DNA from: Rhizopus arrhizus
Taxonomy: Eukaryota; Mucoromycota; Mucoromycetes; Mucorales; Rhizopodaceae
DNA length: 64,000 bases
Assembly: GCA_024220505.1 (NCBI GenBank)
Contig: JAKZZE010000035.1
Location: forward strand, 418,243 to 482,242
Reading direction: 5' to 3'
Part shown: positions 35,250 to 46,734 of the stretch, piece by piece
Layout of the letters: each line of letters begins with the position of its first letter
Position numbering within the stretch: the first letter of the stretch is position 1
The notes under the pieces: generated by a model
The model's database searches: none
Seen by the model: only the letters and a program-made list of their open reading frames with translations
Told to the model about the DNA's origin: nothing
Made by a program: the position numbers and the translations under genes

Positions 35250-36736
35250 CCATTTTATTTGTGTAAACAAAACAGTCCTCGGTGCAACTTGCAAATCCTG
35301 CAAAACTGGGGCTATTGACTTGCATCGAAATGAAAATGGGTTGTGCAGAGAGTGCGGTAGAAAAACGAAAAGGAAACTAAGGCAAGAAGAGCCCTTTACA
35401 TTTGCAATTGGAGATGATCGAGCCATCAACAGGAGTTCAACAAATCAAATAGAAAAAAGCAAGATCATTTCATTCAGCACACTCAATTGTATGCCAACCG
35501 TGGGAAATCAGCTTTAGATTAAGTGACAAAAACGACAACGTTCTTACAGTTTGTAGCTTGATAAGCAATGCTTTGGCACCAAAAGTAGCAAAACTGTTGG
35601 ATTTTGAAAAGGGGTCAACTAAAAATCTAGAGTATCCTGTAAATGCCAGATTTACTGCCACGCAGCCGGTGAATCAGAGTCTATCAAGTCAAGTCGATGA
35701 GCACACGTATATTCCACCACTAACAACGTCAATCTGTGCATCAACATATCCAAAGGTTATCAATGTACCTGGGCCGTACACGGAAATGGACGATGAAATT
35801 ATCACGCTGTTGAATATGAATTTTCGCCTTTTCCCTTCAAAACTAGAGGCGGTACCGCATCTGTTTACAAGTTTTATCATACAAGGAGATGAAACTGTAG
35901 TATTGATGTTCATGCGGGGAAAGACAATGAAACGCGACCATACGGCCAAGAAAAATACAGAAACCTCACATGCGGGTTATATTGAAAGGCAGACCCCCCA
36001 AATTTGTCAATAAATCTCATGATTGGAAGTGAATCGTTCAATATTTTGATTACTGCGTCAACAACCATCTCAACTTTGCCTATTCATAGTGTTAGGCAGT
36101 CCACAAACACCACACTGTCAGCAATAGCATCAGAAATATACCTGCGTTCTATTAGTGTCAAAAAGTTTAAGGAAACCTTTCAATCCACCAACCAGTACGT
36201 CAACAATCACGAACAATAATATATTCAAGTTAAGGCAAGTAACCAGTAGTTCGTAAGATAAGTCCACCTATTATATGCTCCGAGCCACATTAGAGCCATT
36301 CGATGACGACTTGCACCGGTCAGTAACTACCTTTACCCTCTGTGGCCTACCGAACAATGAAGGCTACGGGTGTAGCAACAAGTCATACATGAAACTAATG
36401 TCAAAACTTCTTCGAATTACTGCAACCAAAGTGATAACTAATAATACCAAGTTTGAGATGACTGACTTTGATGTATTTATCAAGTCTGAATTTATTTCCT
36501 CACAGAAAAAGAAACCTGAAACAAAAGATGATATAAATGCCTCCAAAATTCTGAAATCACTAATGGAAGCATGCCAGAGCTGCAAGGAAAAGAACGGGGA
36601 ACAAGCTGATGTGGTGGAGTTTGCAAGATCATATTCACCAAGTTCTCTGGCCATCACTGCAAACAGTGCTGTTTTGAAAGGAAATGAAAAAATCACTGAA
36701 CGCATTTCAATGCTTCTTTCGCGCTTATTTAGTTAA
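35250..36736 (+). pseudogene. Unrecognised coding remnants of element F
   Basis: Three stretches in at least two frames. The first has a CxxC-CxxC zinc-ribbon pattern spaced ~17 residues apart. The second (151 codons) reads YTEMDDEIITLLNMNFRLF and MRGKTMKRDHTAKKN. The third (153 codons) reads DDDLHRSVTTFTLCGL, SKLLRITATKVITNN and EKITERISMLLSRLFS. Composition is protein-like, not random. Stops separate them and I could not find introns that clearly join them. I recognise no family. Confidence 0.45.
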
Positions 36737-36952
36737 TGCGTAAAGCTTGTATTTCAAAAAGATGCTTTATTGACTTGAAATTTGTGACTTTAAACCTTGT
36801 TATGGATGTGTAGTTCTGGAGAATAAATTGATAACGACAAATAAACACCCAAAAGTACCCTTTTTTTTCTACAGTAGTAAAAATTCAATACTATTTACTT
36901 TTTGTGGTAATAGACGCTAGATAATTTTGTAAATTTGAATAGCCTTATTTAG

Positions 36953-37048
36953 ACACGATTCTATAAATTTCCTGTCCCAGGGCCTCTACTGTCCCATCAC
37001 TGTACGATTTTTTTTTCTCAAGTGTACAAATTCTTTCCGAAAAAGGTG
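36953..37048 (-). repeat. Right inverted repeat of element F
   Basis: Reverse-complement partner of the left end; TA follows at 37049. Confidence 0.85.
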
Positions 37049-37050
37049 TA

Positions 37051-37905
37051 TACATTTGCCCTCTTATTTTGTAAAGTATCTTGTTGCGCACAAGTATATC
37101 TGCCTTTGCCCATCTTTTAATCTAAATATATCAAGCCAGAGTTACTTTTTGGCCATCACGTTTGACAGGTCAAAAGTAGGTGTCTCCTTCAAAATCGATC
37201 TGTGGTTGTCTTTCATGACTTTATATCAGATTGGGACGTTTTTCAAATGTTCAAACTAGGGATACTACTTTGTAAGGAAAGAAGGATTTTAACCAATCAT
37301 GCAATAAAAAAAACCTCATGTCCCTTCCTAAAGGATTTTTGTTGTTTTTATTTTATTTTATTTTATTAGCTTTTGGTAACCCATCAGCCCAAGTTTTAAG
37401 TGTTTTTTGTAATACTGAGCCAAACGCTACGCTGTCTGTTTCGGAATACCAACAACAAAACAGCCACAGCAGTAGAAAGGTAATATGCATCCATAACTAC
37501 AAAGAAGCATAAGCTTTGCAAGCCAGGGTACATCGAATGGTTCCTATTCAAGCCTTTTTCTATTTTTCTTATTTTCATGCGGCCCTTCAGCTCTTTGTAG
37601 ACTCCTCAGGCTTAGTCCTCCAAATAACTATGCATGTCTGTCAGCGCTTTTTGGTCAGCAGTTATTTCATCCTTATTCACTGCTATCGTACTTTTCTCCT
37701 TTTCCGTGTGCATGCTTCTTTGAAAACTTCAAAATAAAATGAGATTGTAAATTTATTGTTAAAAAAAAAAACAGGCTTTCCTGAATTTAAATCAAGTCTT
37801 CCTCTTTTTTACAAATTACCCGTCATCCATCTTTGTAAATATTATATCAATAATTTTATTGTTCTGCTGAATTTTTAAGTTTAAAAGCTGACATATCTTA
37901 TAGCT
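37051..37905. other. Intergenic between element F and the P450 gene
   Basis: A 64-codon plus frame (37318-37512) starts with a signal-like hydrophobic stretch (LPKGFLLFLFYFILLAFG) but nothing else supports it. Otherwise empty. Confidence 0.4.
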
Positions 37906-39510
37906 TTAGCGCTTTCCAATGGTCATCTTTAGACCATGTTTCATTGGTAATGTCAACGCAATGCTATAGGTAACCGTTTGGTTCTCCACCAGCTTAAATG
38001 AATAGCGCCTTAGAATCATAATGATGCATACAAGCGCCTCAAGTGTAGCCAAGTTTTGACCTTCAAAAAAAAAAATAAGCAACAAACAAAAAAAGGCATT
38101 TTGTCTTATTTACCTAAACAAACACGAGGACCAGCATGGAAAGCCGTCCATTTTGCAGCAGACTCTCTTTTTAATTTACCATTTTCATCCATCCATCTTT
38201 CAGGAATAAATTCCTTGGCGTCTTCGCCCCAAATTTTCTTGCTTCTTCCTTGTGCATATGAAAGCCAACCGATATATGTTCCTGCTTTGACTTGGGTACC
38301 ATCAGGTAATACATCATCATGAACAGCATATTTTTGATTTGAAGATACAGCTGGATATAAGCGAAGCGTTTCATAAAACCTAAGGTGAAACAGGTTAAGA
38401 AGAGCTTGGTATGTGAAAGAGACCTACACGGCATGAACATAGCTCATTTCACTGACAATTTCATACAAAGCAGTAGAGTCACTTTCGATCTCCTCTGTAA
38501 TATTCTTTTCAATTTCTTGGAGCATCTTCTTTTCAACCTGAGGATGTTGGCTGATACAGTAAAATAACCAAGACACGGCTTGCGCAGTGGTGTCACGGCC
38601 AGCGATAATAAAGTTCAAGACGTTATCTCGAAGCTCTCGATCACTTAACCTCTCTCCGTATTCATTGGTCGTGTTCATGAAACGAGACAACAGGTCCTTG
38701 TGATCCGTCTTGCCTTCTTTCATTTCCTTACGTCTTTGTTCAATGACTTGCTGGGCAAAGCTATCTACTATGCTGACATTGTAGCGCGTTGTTTTTTCTT
38801 TAGAGCAAAACAAGTTCACCAAACTCTCTTTGATACCCATTAAGGGATTAATAAAGCGCTCGGCACTTACGCGTTGAAGAAAATCAAAAGATACAGCAAA
38901 GGGAACCTTTTCTTTATTCAAAAGTGTGTCCAACTGGATGCCAAACCCAAGACTAAATAAGAAAAAAGTTGGTTTAGTTTATATAAGGAACAAACAAAAA
39001 AGAACAACTTTACTATACAAATGAATCCAATGTGAATCTAAACATAACGTCATGAAAATCAATAATCGTTCCTTCTATAGAAGCTTTTTCAAGAATATTA
39101 TCAAACATAATATGCATTTCTTTAACAAACACACTATATTCAAAAAAAAATTAGCCGTAGTTGGTTTTTTTATTATTATTATTATTATTATCATTACTCT
39201 GTGAATTGATCTCTAAAGTTTTTCACGTTGAATATATGACTTGCTGTCTTGCGTTGATATTTCCACCTATCTCCGTTAGCATTAAAGATACCATAGCCCA
39301 AAAGATCATACAGGAATATCTTTGCTTGGGGCCCCTTTACATAATTGTAAAAGTTTGCTATAGATAAAGGTAAACAAAGCCGTTTTTTTTTTTTTTTTTT
39401 TTCAGTCGACTGCCACGTACTTTTCAAGATGTATTCGATATTTTGTGGGTTGATTGTAGTAATTGTCTCTGGAATGCCTGCTGCTGGATAGGTTCTATGC
39501 GATCGTTTGT

Positions 39511-39570
<60 letters not shown>

Positions 39571-39832
39571 AAATGAGTATCACTGCTTACAATGTAAGTG
39601 TGTCATGACTTTCAAAGAGCTCCACATTGTAATCATAAAAACTTTCACCGTGCTTCAGTATACTTGGAAGGTTACCGACAAGTGGATAGCCTTTCACGTT
39701 AGGGATTCCCTGAATCCTTTTTCGAAAAAGAGGGCGGTCGTGATATTTTAAAGATAAGAAAACTACGAGGGAAGATACAGCAACTCCAGCTAAAGCGATT
39801 TGTTGACGAAGGGAAGTATCTTTTATAGACAT
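37906..39832 (-). CDS. Cytochrome P450, 513 aa, seven exons
   Basis: Haem monooxygenase, ER-anchored. Exons: 39832-39591, 39494-39421, 39357-39198, 39133-39014, 38952-38428, 38379-38114 and 38060-37906, exactly 514 codons with stop. N-terminal anchor ~11-28 (IALAGVAVSSLVVFLSL), then a Pro hinge (GIPNVKGYPLVGNLPSI). C-helix GDRWKYQRKTASHIF. I-helix IIAGRDTTAQAVSWL with the oxygen-activating AGxDT. ExxR: FYETLRLYP. PERF-like FIPERWMDENG. Haem loop FHAGPRVCLG|QNLATLEALV with the axial Cys. Closest in style to CYP52/CYP4-like fatty acid hydroxylases; the subfamily cannot be set from sequence alone. Intron 1 (39495-39590) holds a 53-base homopolymer, read as T53 on the gene strand; intron 3 holds an ATT repeat. 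Confidence 0.92.
39515..39567 (+). repeat. A53 tract (T53 on the P450 strand)
   Basis: Fifty-three A in a row fill most of P450 intron 1, lying upstream of its acceptor as a giant pyrimidine tract on the coding strand. Confidence 0.95.
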
Positions 39833-40126
39833 TTTTTTTTTTGCTTGTGATAAAAAGAAACAAGTGATATATAAAAGAAAATGTCTTTTTTTTTTAGTTA
39901 ATTGAAATTGTTTATATAAAAAAAGGAGATAATCACGTTCACTTTTTTAACAGTACAAGCATAATATTTGTTTACATCTAGAAGCCAATTAATATTGGCT
40001 GCCCTTTAAGGAGTTCTCCTTATAAAGCCTTTATTTGGATTATTTGAAGGATTGTTACTTAACCTTGTATGTCATTATTCATGCTTAGCATGCGTCTTTT
40101 GATTTTAAAAAAAAAAACCACAAAAA

Positions 40127-40562
40127 ATGCCTGAGACTCTTTCTAGCGCATCACAGATCATGAACAGCGTAGTATCGATCATTGACAACATTCCTGCGCC
40201 TTTGCTATTACTACGCCTTTGTTATTACTACGCCTTTGCTATTACTACGCCTTTGTTATTACTACGCCTTTGTTATTACTACGCCTTTGTTATTACTACG
40301 CCTTTGTTATTACTACGCCTTTTTAACAATACATAGCCTCATAAACTGCAAGCTACTCTAGAAAAAAAAAGTCTGGGTAAAAAGTACGACTTTTACATTC
40401 ATCTAAAGCCATACGCCATAAACCTGTTCACAAGGTTATGTGCTTCTTCTTTTAGAGTTCATTGCAAAACAAGCTACCCGTCTACGCTTTCGAGCTTGGT
40501 TTAAGGATATGAACATTACAAAAGTTGTTTATAACCAGGTTTGTTCAGGCCATTTAGTTTGA
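40127..40562 (+). CDS. Possible small spliced gene, 62 aa
   Basis: Exons 40127-40168, 40337-40376 and 40456-40562 join in frame (63 codons with stop): MPETLSSASQIMNS|PHKLQATLEKKSL|EFIAKQATRLRFRAWF, then KDMNITKVVYNQ. The third exon reads strongly like protein. The first intron would contain the 17-bp minisatellite. Possible continuation by another intron after VVYNQ (GTTTGT). Unspliced, the repeat reads as an implausible Leu/Tyr-rich string. No family recognised. Confidence 0.4.
40197..40324 (+). repeat. 17-bp minisatellite, 7 full copies and a part
   Basis: Unit CGCCTTTGTTATTACTA (variant with GCTATT), tandem from 40197 to 40315, with a partial eighth to 40324. Copies differ at one position only. 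Confidence 0.95.
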
Positions 40563-42636
40563 CATGAAGGAGACTTTGTATTTGGCTGTAAAAATCAGAA
40601 AAGATAAATGAGGAGAAACAGAATGGATATAAAAAAGAATATTCAAGCAAAAAGTTAATTAAGAAAAAGAAGAAGCAATAGTAATATGACCATGTAGATA
40701 TTCCTTTTTTTCAATAAATGTTAAAGGTTTGGGAAATTTATGTAAAAAATATGTTGCATGTATATAAAAGAAACCATTAAATTCAGTAACAAATGATATT
40801 TCTGTCATTAACGTGTAACAAAATTACCATTGCCTATTCTGAAACTTGATAAACAAAAAATGGGCATTAATTGCTGTTTGAACGTATCAAGGCTCGCTTT
40901 TATCTGGAATCTTGTTGCTAAAAAGCTCCACTTAGATTTTGCGAAACTTTACTCATAAACAAAACTCACATTTATTCTTTTTTTTTTTTTCTTCATAAAA
41001 GTCTACGCTAATAAGATCGGAAATATATTTTATAAAATGGCTTTGAGATCTATATATAATTATCAAGAATAATTAATTAGTCTCCAGTGTAGAATTTAAG
41101 AAATAATGGCATTAAAGACATCAATGTACCCTCAGTACGTCCTATTCATCATTCCAACACAAATGAATCTTGAAGATTTTATGAATGAAATGCAAAAGGA
41201 CATTTTCACCTTTTTTGAAACAATGAGTTTGCCATGATCAATAGCATAAAGAAATATAATATTATTATTGGATATTTTTCTTTGCAGCTATATAATGAGG
41301 AATCTAAGCAATTCATTCCTCCTTATACCAGTAATCGCCGTGGAACATGCTCATCTTCACAGTCTTAGCTATGAAACCTCTATAATTCACTTTTCAATAC
41401 TATTACACAGCAAGTAACCCTCACATTTGAATTTCATATAACTGGCTTCAAGGCTTTCAATTTAAAAAAGATGAAAACCCCGCAAAGGAGACGCAATAGA
41501 TTGGTTGCTTAGACAGAATACAAATTGAGGAAGTCATGTTTTATTGAGAAGAGATGGAAGAAAGCGTTTTATGCTCAAGACAAGGAGTATAGAAAACACT
41601 AAAAATTAAAAAAAGGCATCTTTACAGATGCATCTGGATAGAATTTTAATTGATTCCACTCTGCAATTAAAGTATAAGTATGGAAATAGCAAGCTTTATA
41701 TTGACTGGCTGAAAGAGAAGGACAAGATGCACCCTAAATGACTTTAGGAATACAAAGCAAAGGCGCTGTCCTGAAGGAACAAGTGTTTGAAGAAAACTGA
41801 AAAGTGACTTTACCATCGCTTGCTGTTAAAAAATAAACTATAGCATTGAGTCTTTTCATTTTTAAAAAGTAATATCACTGTCTAGTGTGCTACGTTACAT
41901 TTGGCAAAGAGATCATTTAAATTATACTTTTAAATCTGTCCCTTTTTCTTTTTTCTAAAAATGGAAATGGCACGAATGATCACCGCAATCTTTGAAGTTG
42001 TATACTGGGCCTTGCATTTTTTTTTAATGTCTTTGCAAATGTTTTTAATTGCGCTGGTTGGCTTTAATGCTAAGACAAAGTGATTAATATCAACTACTTT
42101 AATGACTTATGTCAATGTTAAAATGTAACACAATAAATGTGGTATTTTTTTTATATATTAACTTCACAAAATCTCGATTTGAAAAAGAAAAGTTGTGGAA
42201 CGATTGTTTCATTGATTTAAATTGAAGTGCAACGTTCAACATCTTCTTGTTTGAAACAATCCTTGCGGAAATCCATTAATGGTAAGAAAATACGTAATCA
42301 ATATCCTATACATGGACATCGGACCTACACAATTATCTTTTTCTTCAAATCATACAGTCTACAATCCATCAATCTTGATTATTAGACGCATTCTTTTTTC
42401 TTTTCTTTTTTTCTACTAGGAAAATAAAAGGTATATTGTAATCAGTACAATTCATTGGTGGTCATTTGAAGTATAAAATAACCATTACATTTTACTTACT
42501 TTCAATTTATGTGGCTTTAGAAAAGAAAAAAAAAAAAAACCAGAAGTTCCGGATCTGTCATAATCCACCTCTGTTTATTAAATTTGTTTTGATAAATTAA
42601 TTTGACTTATGCCTATCAAATTTATTTTTTCAATTG

Positions 42637-42681
<45 letters not shown>

Positions 42682-42763
42682 TGCGCTGTATCAAAGAATG
42701 CATTCATTTAAACAAGTATAAATAAAGGTTAAAATAGCTTCTCTTTTTTTTCAATCATTCAAA
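40563..42763. other. 2.2-kb gene-poor stretch upstream of the secreted-protein gene
   Basis: AT-rich, short runs only, no convincing frame. The A42 tract (42637-42678) lies about 110 bp upstream of the next gene start and a TATA-like TATAAATAA is near 42717. Confidence 0.5.
42637..42678 (+). repeat. A42 tract in promoter
   Basis: Forty-two A in a row upstream of the secreted-protein gene; long poly(dA:dT) tends to exclude nucleosomes (general knowledge). Confidence 0.95.
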
Positions 42764-42787
42764 TTGCAAATTAATTCAAAAAAAACA

Positions 42788-43333
42788 ATGCTTCTCAAGT
42801 ACCTTAGTTTCGTCTTCTTCTGTGTCATTGGTCTCGTTGCAGCTGCTGATAGAGGCAGCTACATTGTCCCTGGTTTGGGTAAGAGAAAGCAGGCTATCTT
42901 AAGAAGCGGTGGTGGTATTTGGGATATTGCAATTGCTATGCTTGAAAACGATCATTTGAGTACTGACTATCCCTATGGTGACAAAAAGTCGGGCGACTCT
43001 GCTAACTTTGGTATCTTTAAGCAAAACTGGTTCATGCTTCGTACCTCAACCTCTCAATTCAAAGGACAACCCGCCTCAAATGCCAACAATGGTGCAGTAC
43101 TTAATAAAAATCTTAAGGCTGATATCAAAGCAAGACAAGAATCTCAAAAATTCTATGGTACTGACAAATGGTTCGCTGGTCATAGATATGGTCAATCTGG
43201 TTTGAGCGACCCTTATACTCAAGACATCACCAACTACAAGAATGGCGTCAACTGGATTCACGATCAACTTGCCAAAGACAAAAAGTATTTGACTGATGAC
43301 ACTAGATTCTGGGTTTATGTTAACGCCATTTAA
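42788..43333 (+). CDS. Small secreted protein of a conserved fungal family, 181 aa
   Basis: ATG at 42788 is chosen over the in-frame ATG at 42764 since it starts a clean signal peptide (MLLKYLSFVFFCVIGLVAA). The mature ~162 residues contain GGIWDIAIAMLENDHLSTDY, YGDKKSGDSANFGIFKQNWF, WFAGHRYGQSGL and LTDDTRFWVYVNAI. From memory, secreted proteins with this pattern (NFGIFKQNWFMLR, GHR.G.SG, DDTRFWV) recur across fungi without an established function; a lysozyme-like fold is my guess from the catalytic-Glu-like context (AMLENDH). No Cys pairs. TATA-like box and an A42 tract lie upstream; no intron. Confidence 0.8.
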   Translation: MLLKYLSFVFFCVIGLVAAADRGSYIVPGLGKRKQAILRSGGGIWDIAIAMLENDHLSTDYPYGDKKSGDSANFGIFKQNWFMLRTSTSQFKGQPASNANNGAVLNKNLKADIKARQESQKFYGTDKWFAGHRYGQSGLSDPYTQDITNYKNGVNWIHDQLAKDKKYLTDDTRFWVYVNAI

Positions 43334-45690
43334 GGCGTCATTGGGGCTTTTTTCAATTTTGAAATTATACGTGTCCTGTTTAAATTTCTTGTTGAATAAA
43401 CTTTTGATATTATGAGCTAATATTATACATTAGCTCATCATTCATTATACATGAGGACCATTGGAGCTTTTTCATTATTATTTGTTCAATGGTCAACAAA
43501 GCCTCTTAAAGACGCATGCGTCGCGCTTTTGAAACCATTGAATCTCTCATAAAAAAGAATTTGAATTTATAGAAAAGAATTGCTACAAATTCAGGTACAA
43601 CCAAATTTACAACATTTTAATTGTAAATATTAATAAAGTAACACGAGAACAACACCAATGTAAGAATGCTTACACAAATCGAATGTACTACATATTCCTA
43701 TTTTTTTTATTCCTGAATGACATCTGAGTATTTGTAGACAATTTTACATTGTCTAACCAAACTTATTACAATGCTGTTATAACGTATATTAACAGATGTT
43801 ACTAGTAAGCTCCCTCTTATTGTAAAAGTCTTCAACATATGTGATATGGTAGAATTTTGTGCTTTGTGACCTAATAAAATGATTTTCGAGTTCCCCTCGA
43901 TTACAAGTATTCAGAATAATTAGACACTGGATTGTAATAAACTGAGGTTTTTGGAGAACGTCTTCAAAAGCTTTTTCTTTCTTTTCATAAAAACACCAAA
44001 AAATTGTATTATCTATGGTCAGTTTCTAGTAAAAATTAAGATCTAAAGGAACAGAAACCAAATTATTGGTCGCAATATTCAGAGATCCCTTGCATTTGTT
44101 GCTTGGTACCATTTATACTCTTGCTATTGTTAATTTGATAGCCTTAATGAAATCCGGAATGAAATGGTCACCTTATATGTAAGTTAGTTGAAAGGGTCCG
44201 ATTGATTATAGACAATACTTTTATTCATAAGCCAAATTAGAAGGATCTCCAATGACTGGCTGCGATGGTCTTATTACTAGAATTGAAGAAGCTAGGAAAG
44301 CTACTACAACTGAAGGCTTCCAAGAATGGGTTGAATATTCGAAATCATATTCTCAAATATACTTCGATAAAGAATTTTAATCAATTCAATCGATAAAGTC
44401 GAATAAGTTTAATTGACTTTTTTTTTTGTTGCTTTGAATTCGAGACCAATATTGAATGCCAAGCTTGTAGAAATTTAGCAGCTTTTTCTAAATCAGATCG
44501 CAACAGAACTAATGAAACTTGGCAATTCTGTATAAAAGCTTTACAGAAATTTGAATAGACGCAAAGTCGTCGATAATAGTTGATGTATCTATTTTATTTT
44601 TCAGATGCGCGTTAATGTATTTATACGTTGTAATTGAGCTTTGGTTAATCATTAATCATTTCAATAAGTCAGTTAAAAGCGTTCATGGCATAACGGAACG
44701 TTCTATTATAGAAGAATACGAATACAATTATATATTAAGGTACCGCACAGACATTGAATAAACAGGACAAATCATGCGTTTAGATATCAAAGTAAAATAT
44801 GTGCGACAACACACGCGCATGTATTAAAATGTATTATCATGGAATTCATAGCAAAATAAGCTCGTATACTAATAAGCATAAAAATACCCAAGATGGGTTA
44901 TATTGGTTTACATTCATAATAGACACATAATAAATTAAGACCATATTGATCCACAGCTAATCATTGACGTATGTTCAAAAAGGCTAGCAGAGTGATAATA
45001 TTGTGAATTCATCACTTAAATTCATATAAATAAGCATAGTTTTAACAATAAAGGAGATCTTAATTCAACTTTACTAGATCAGATAGAGTTTGATTAATTT
45101 ATACTGGTCTACGTTTATTTTTATTTCATTTTGTTCTTCTTGTGTTGCGGATAAAGCGTTAGTAATAAAAATAAAATAGACTGAGAACATGTTCATATAC
45201 TGCATGAGATTTGATGCTTAAGCTAGTATGTCTGAACGCAAGAAAATAGTTACACTTGCTATCTATAAGGCCAATACTTCTAAACGAGGCAATCCTGTAG
45301 AGACCCTTGGCTTTACATTCCATTTTGCTGCTGACATCTTCTACTTTGTCTTCTCCAAGCAAGTAGCATACTTTTTATGATGGTGGAAAAGGATCTGTGT
45401 AAATAGTAAACAAGAGACACATTTATGGATGAATATTTTTATATTTATTAAAACTCATTATTATGCTCCAAAAATGATTATTATATTATTAAATTTTTTA
45501 TTATATAAAAAAATTTAATCGTATAGCAATAAAATGTATTACATCCATGCTATTATGTTCTGGAAAAGTTGTTTAGAAAATAGTAACCCAAAAATAAAAG
45601 AATATTTTTTGAAATTGAACTTGAAGACAACCTTGTTTTTTTTTTTTTAAAAAAAAAATTATAAGGTGTACTATTCATATTCTTCTATCC
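43334..45690. other. 2.3-kb gene-poor stretch
   Basis: AT-rich. Only the possible coding remnant at 44223-44560 stands out. The upstream limit of LINE-1 must lie somewhere before 45691 but I see no boundary. Confidence 0.4.
44223..44560 (+). pseudogene. Possible remnant of a small protein gene
   Basis: Two protein-like stretches: LEGSPMTGCDGLITRIEEAR to SQIYFDKEF then TAA (44234-44379), and, after ~65 bp, NIECQACRNLAAFSKSDRNR to FCIKALQKFE then TAG (44440-44558). Could be two exons whose junction was lost, or chance. No family recognised. Confidence 0.25.
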
Positions 45691-46734
45691 ATGGTTCTTT
45701 CCGCTAAAATAAATTTAGTGCCTAATAAGGCAACCAACAACACCAACCCCAGTTTCCTACAAACAAAACGATCATGGGCGCAACTGCTAGTAGGTCCAAC
45801 TAAAACCTCTAGTTATGGTGCGCAGTCTACCTCACAGTCTGTTCCACCTCCTACTTCTCTGAGTTTTGATGTTTCGACATCTCATCCCTCATCGCCATCA
45901 TCGATTAAATCCCCTGTCCTCAGGATTGATCGTCCAATTCTTAAAGGTACAGTTAGAGGGACTACCTTTTTGGACGTCACTTCAGTGCAGAATAAAGAAC
46001 AATTTTTTCAGGACCTCAAAAAGGCATGCAATGATAATGAGCATCTTTGGAGTTTTGAGAATAAAGTCAAACGCTTTGGGCAAAAGATCTTTGCCGAAGT
46101 TTTGCTCTCGCCCACCATGCGTCAGATAATCTGCTCTCAGGGTGTTGCGATCCCCTCTCTCTCCACTCAGCTTATCGGCTATCCGTCCCTTTCACCTGAT
46201 GCGGATATCTTACAGATTTCCTTTTCTAACCTTCCTCGTGAATACGGTCGCAAGGATGGTGGCTTAGATCAACTTCGTGCTGATATGGTTACCAACTTGG
46301 CGCCTCATGGTACTGTTCTCGATAGTGGTATTATTAGTGGATCAGCAGGTCTTTTCTCGGGTAGAGGATATGCTATTTTAGAACGTCCTTCCAGACCCTC
46401 CACCCAATCCACCGATACCTCAGGTACGGCTGATGTTCGCCCTCTTCCGCCTCATAAACTACCCTGGACTTATGCAAGTGCCAATAACAACGAACCATCT
46501 GACACCAACTAGGACACCACCCTTGATAGGGTATTAGTCTATGCTACGTTCGCCTCAATGGCACCCTACTGTCGCTACTGTCATAGCGAAGACCATGCAC
46601 TCGTTGATTGTCCAGTTAAGCTCGCTGCCATTGTTTGCTATAACTGTAACACCCCAGGACACAAATCTCGCTCCTGTCCTCGTAAGAATGTTGCGCCGTC
46701 CTCAGGCGTTCCCAATAAAAAGGCCAGGAAGATA
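45691..46734 (+). pseudogene. LINE-1 ORF1 (gag-like), left half
   Basis: From ATG 45691 the frame reads a Ser/Thr-rich N-terminus and an RNA-binding-like middle (EQFFQDLKKACNDNEHLW, SGSAGLFSGRGYAILERPS). It meets an in-frame TAG at 46510-46512, then continues in the same frame with two CCHC knuckles: CRYCHSEDHALVDC and CYNCNTPGHKSRSC. Element A interrupts it after ..KKARKI. The right half is at 58711-59235. Confidence 0.8.

Larger units (their letters stand above)
34586..37048. mobile_element. Element F: TA-flanked inverted-repeat element, coding content unrecognised
   Basis: 2,463 bp bounded by TA (34584-34585 and 37049-37050). Ends are inverted repeats of roughly 105-115 bp beginning CACCTTTTTCGGAAAG and sharing GTACAGTGATGGGACAGTAG. 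The TA target resembles Tc1/mariner. The interior has three separate open stretches on plus: 35250-35517 with paired CxxC (ATCKSCKTG and LCRECGRKTKRK, a zinc-ribbon look); 35558-36013; and 36275-36736. No DDE triad or Tc1 helix-turn-helix is seen. Upstream frames near 35060-35250 look coding but broken (AYVKLCKDLHNRI, VHMLLSTL, KVYKLWTYEIKSD). So this may be a decayed element of an uncommon family, or one with introns I cannot place. Confidence 0.75.

Noticed and set aside
34586..37048. Calling element F a Tc1/mariner transposon
   Set aside because: TA flanks and inverted ends fit, but no helix-turn-helix or DDE motifs were found inside.
37318..37512. 64-codon frame with signal-like start
   Set aside because: Only the hydrophobic start is suggestive; no downstream exon or family mark.
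40197..40324. CRISPR-like array
   Set aside because: Units are 17 bp, directly abutting with no spacers; eukaryotic minisatellite.
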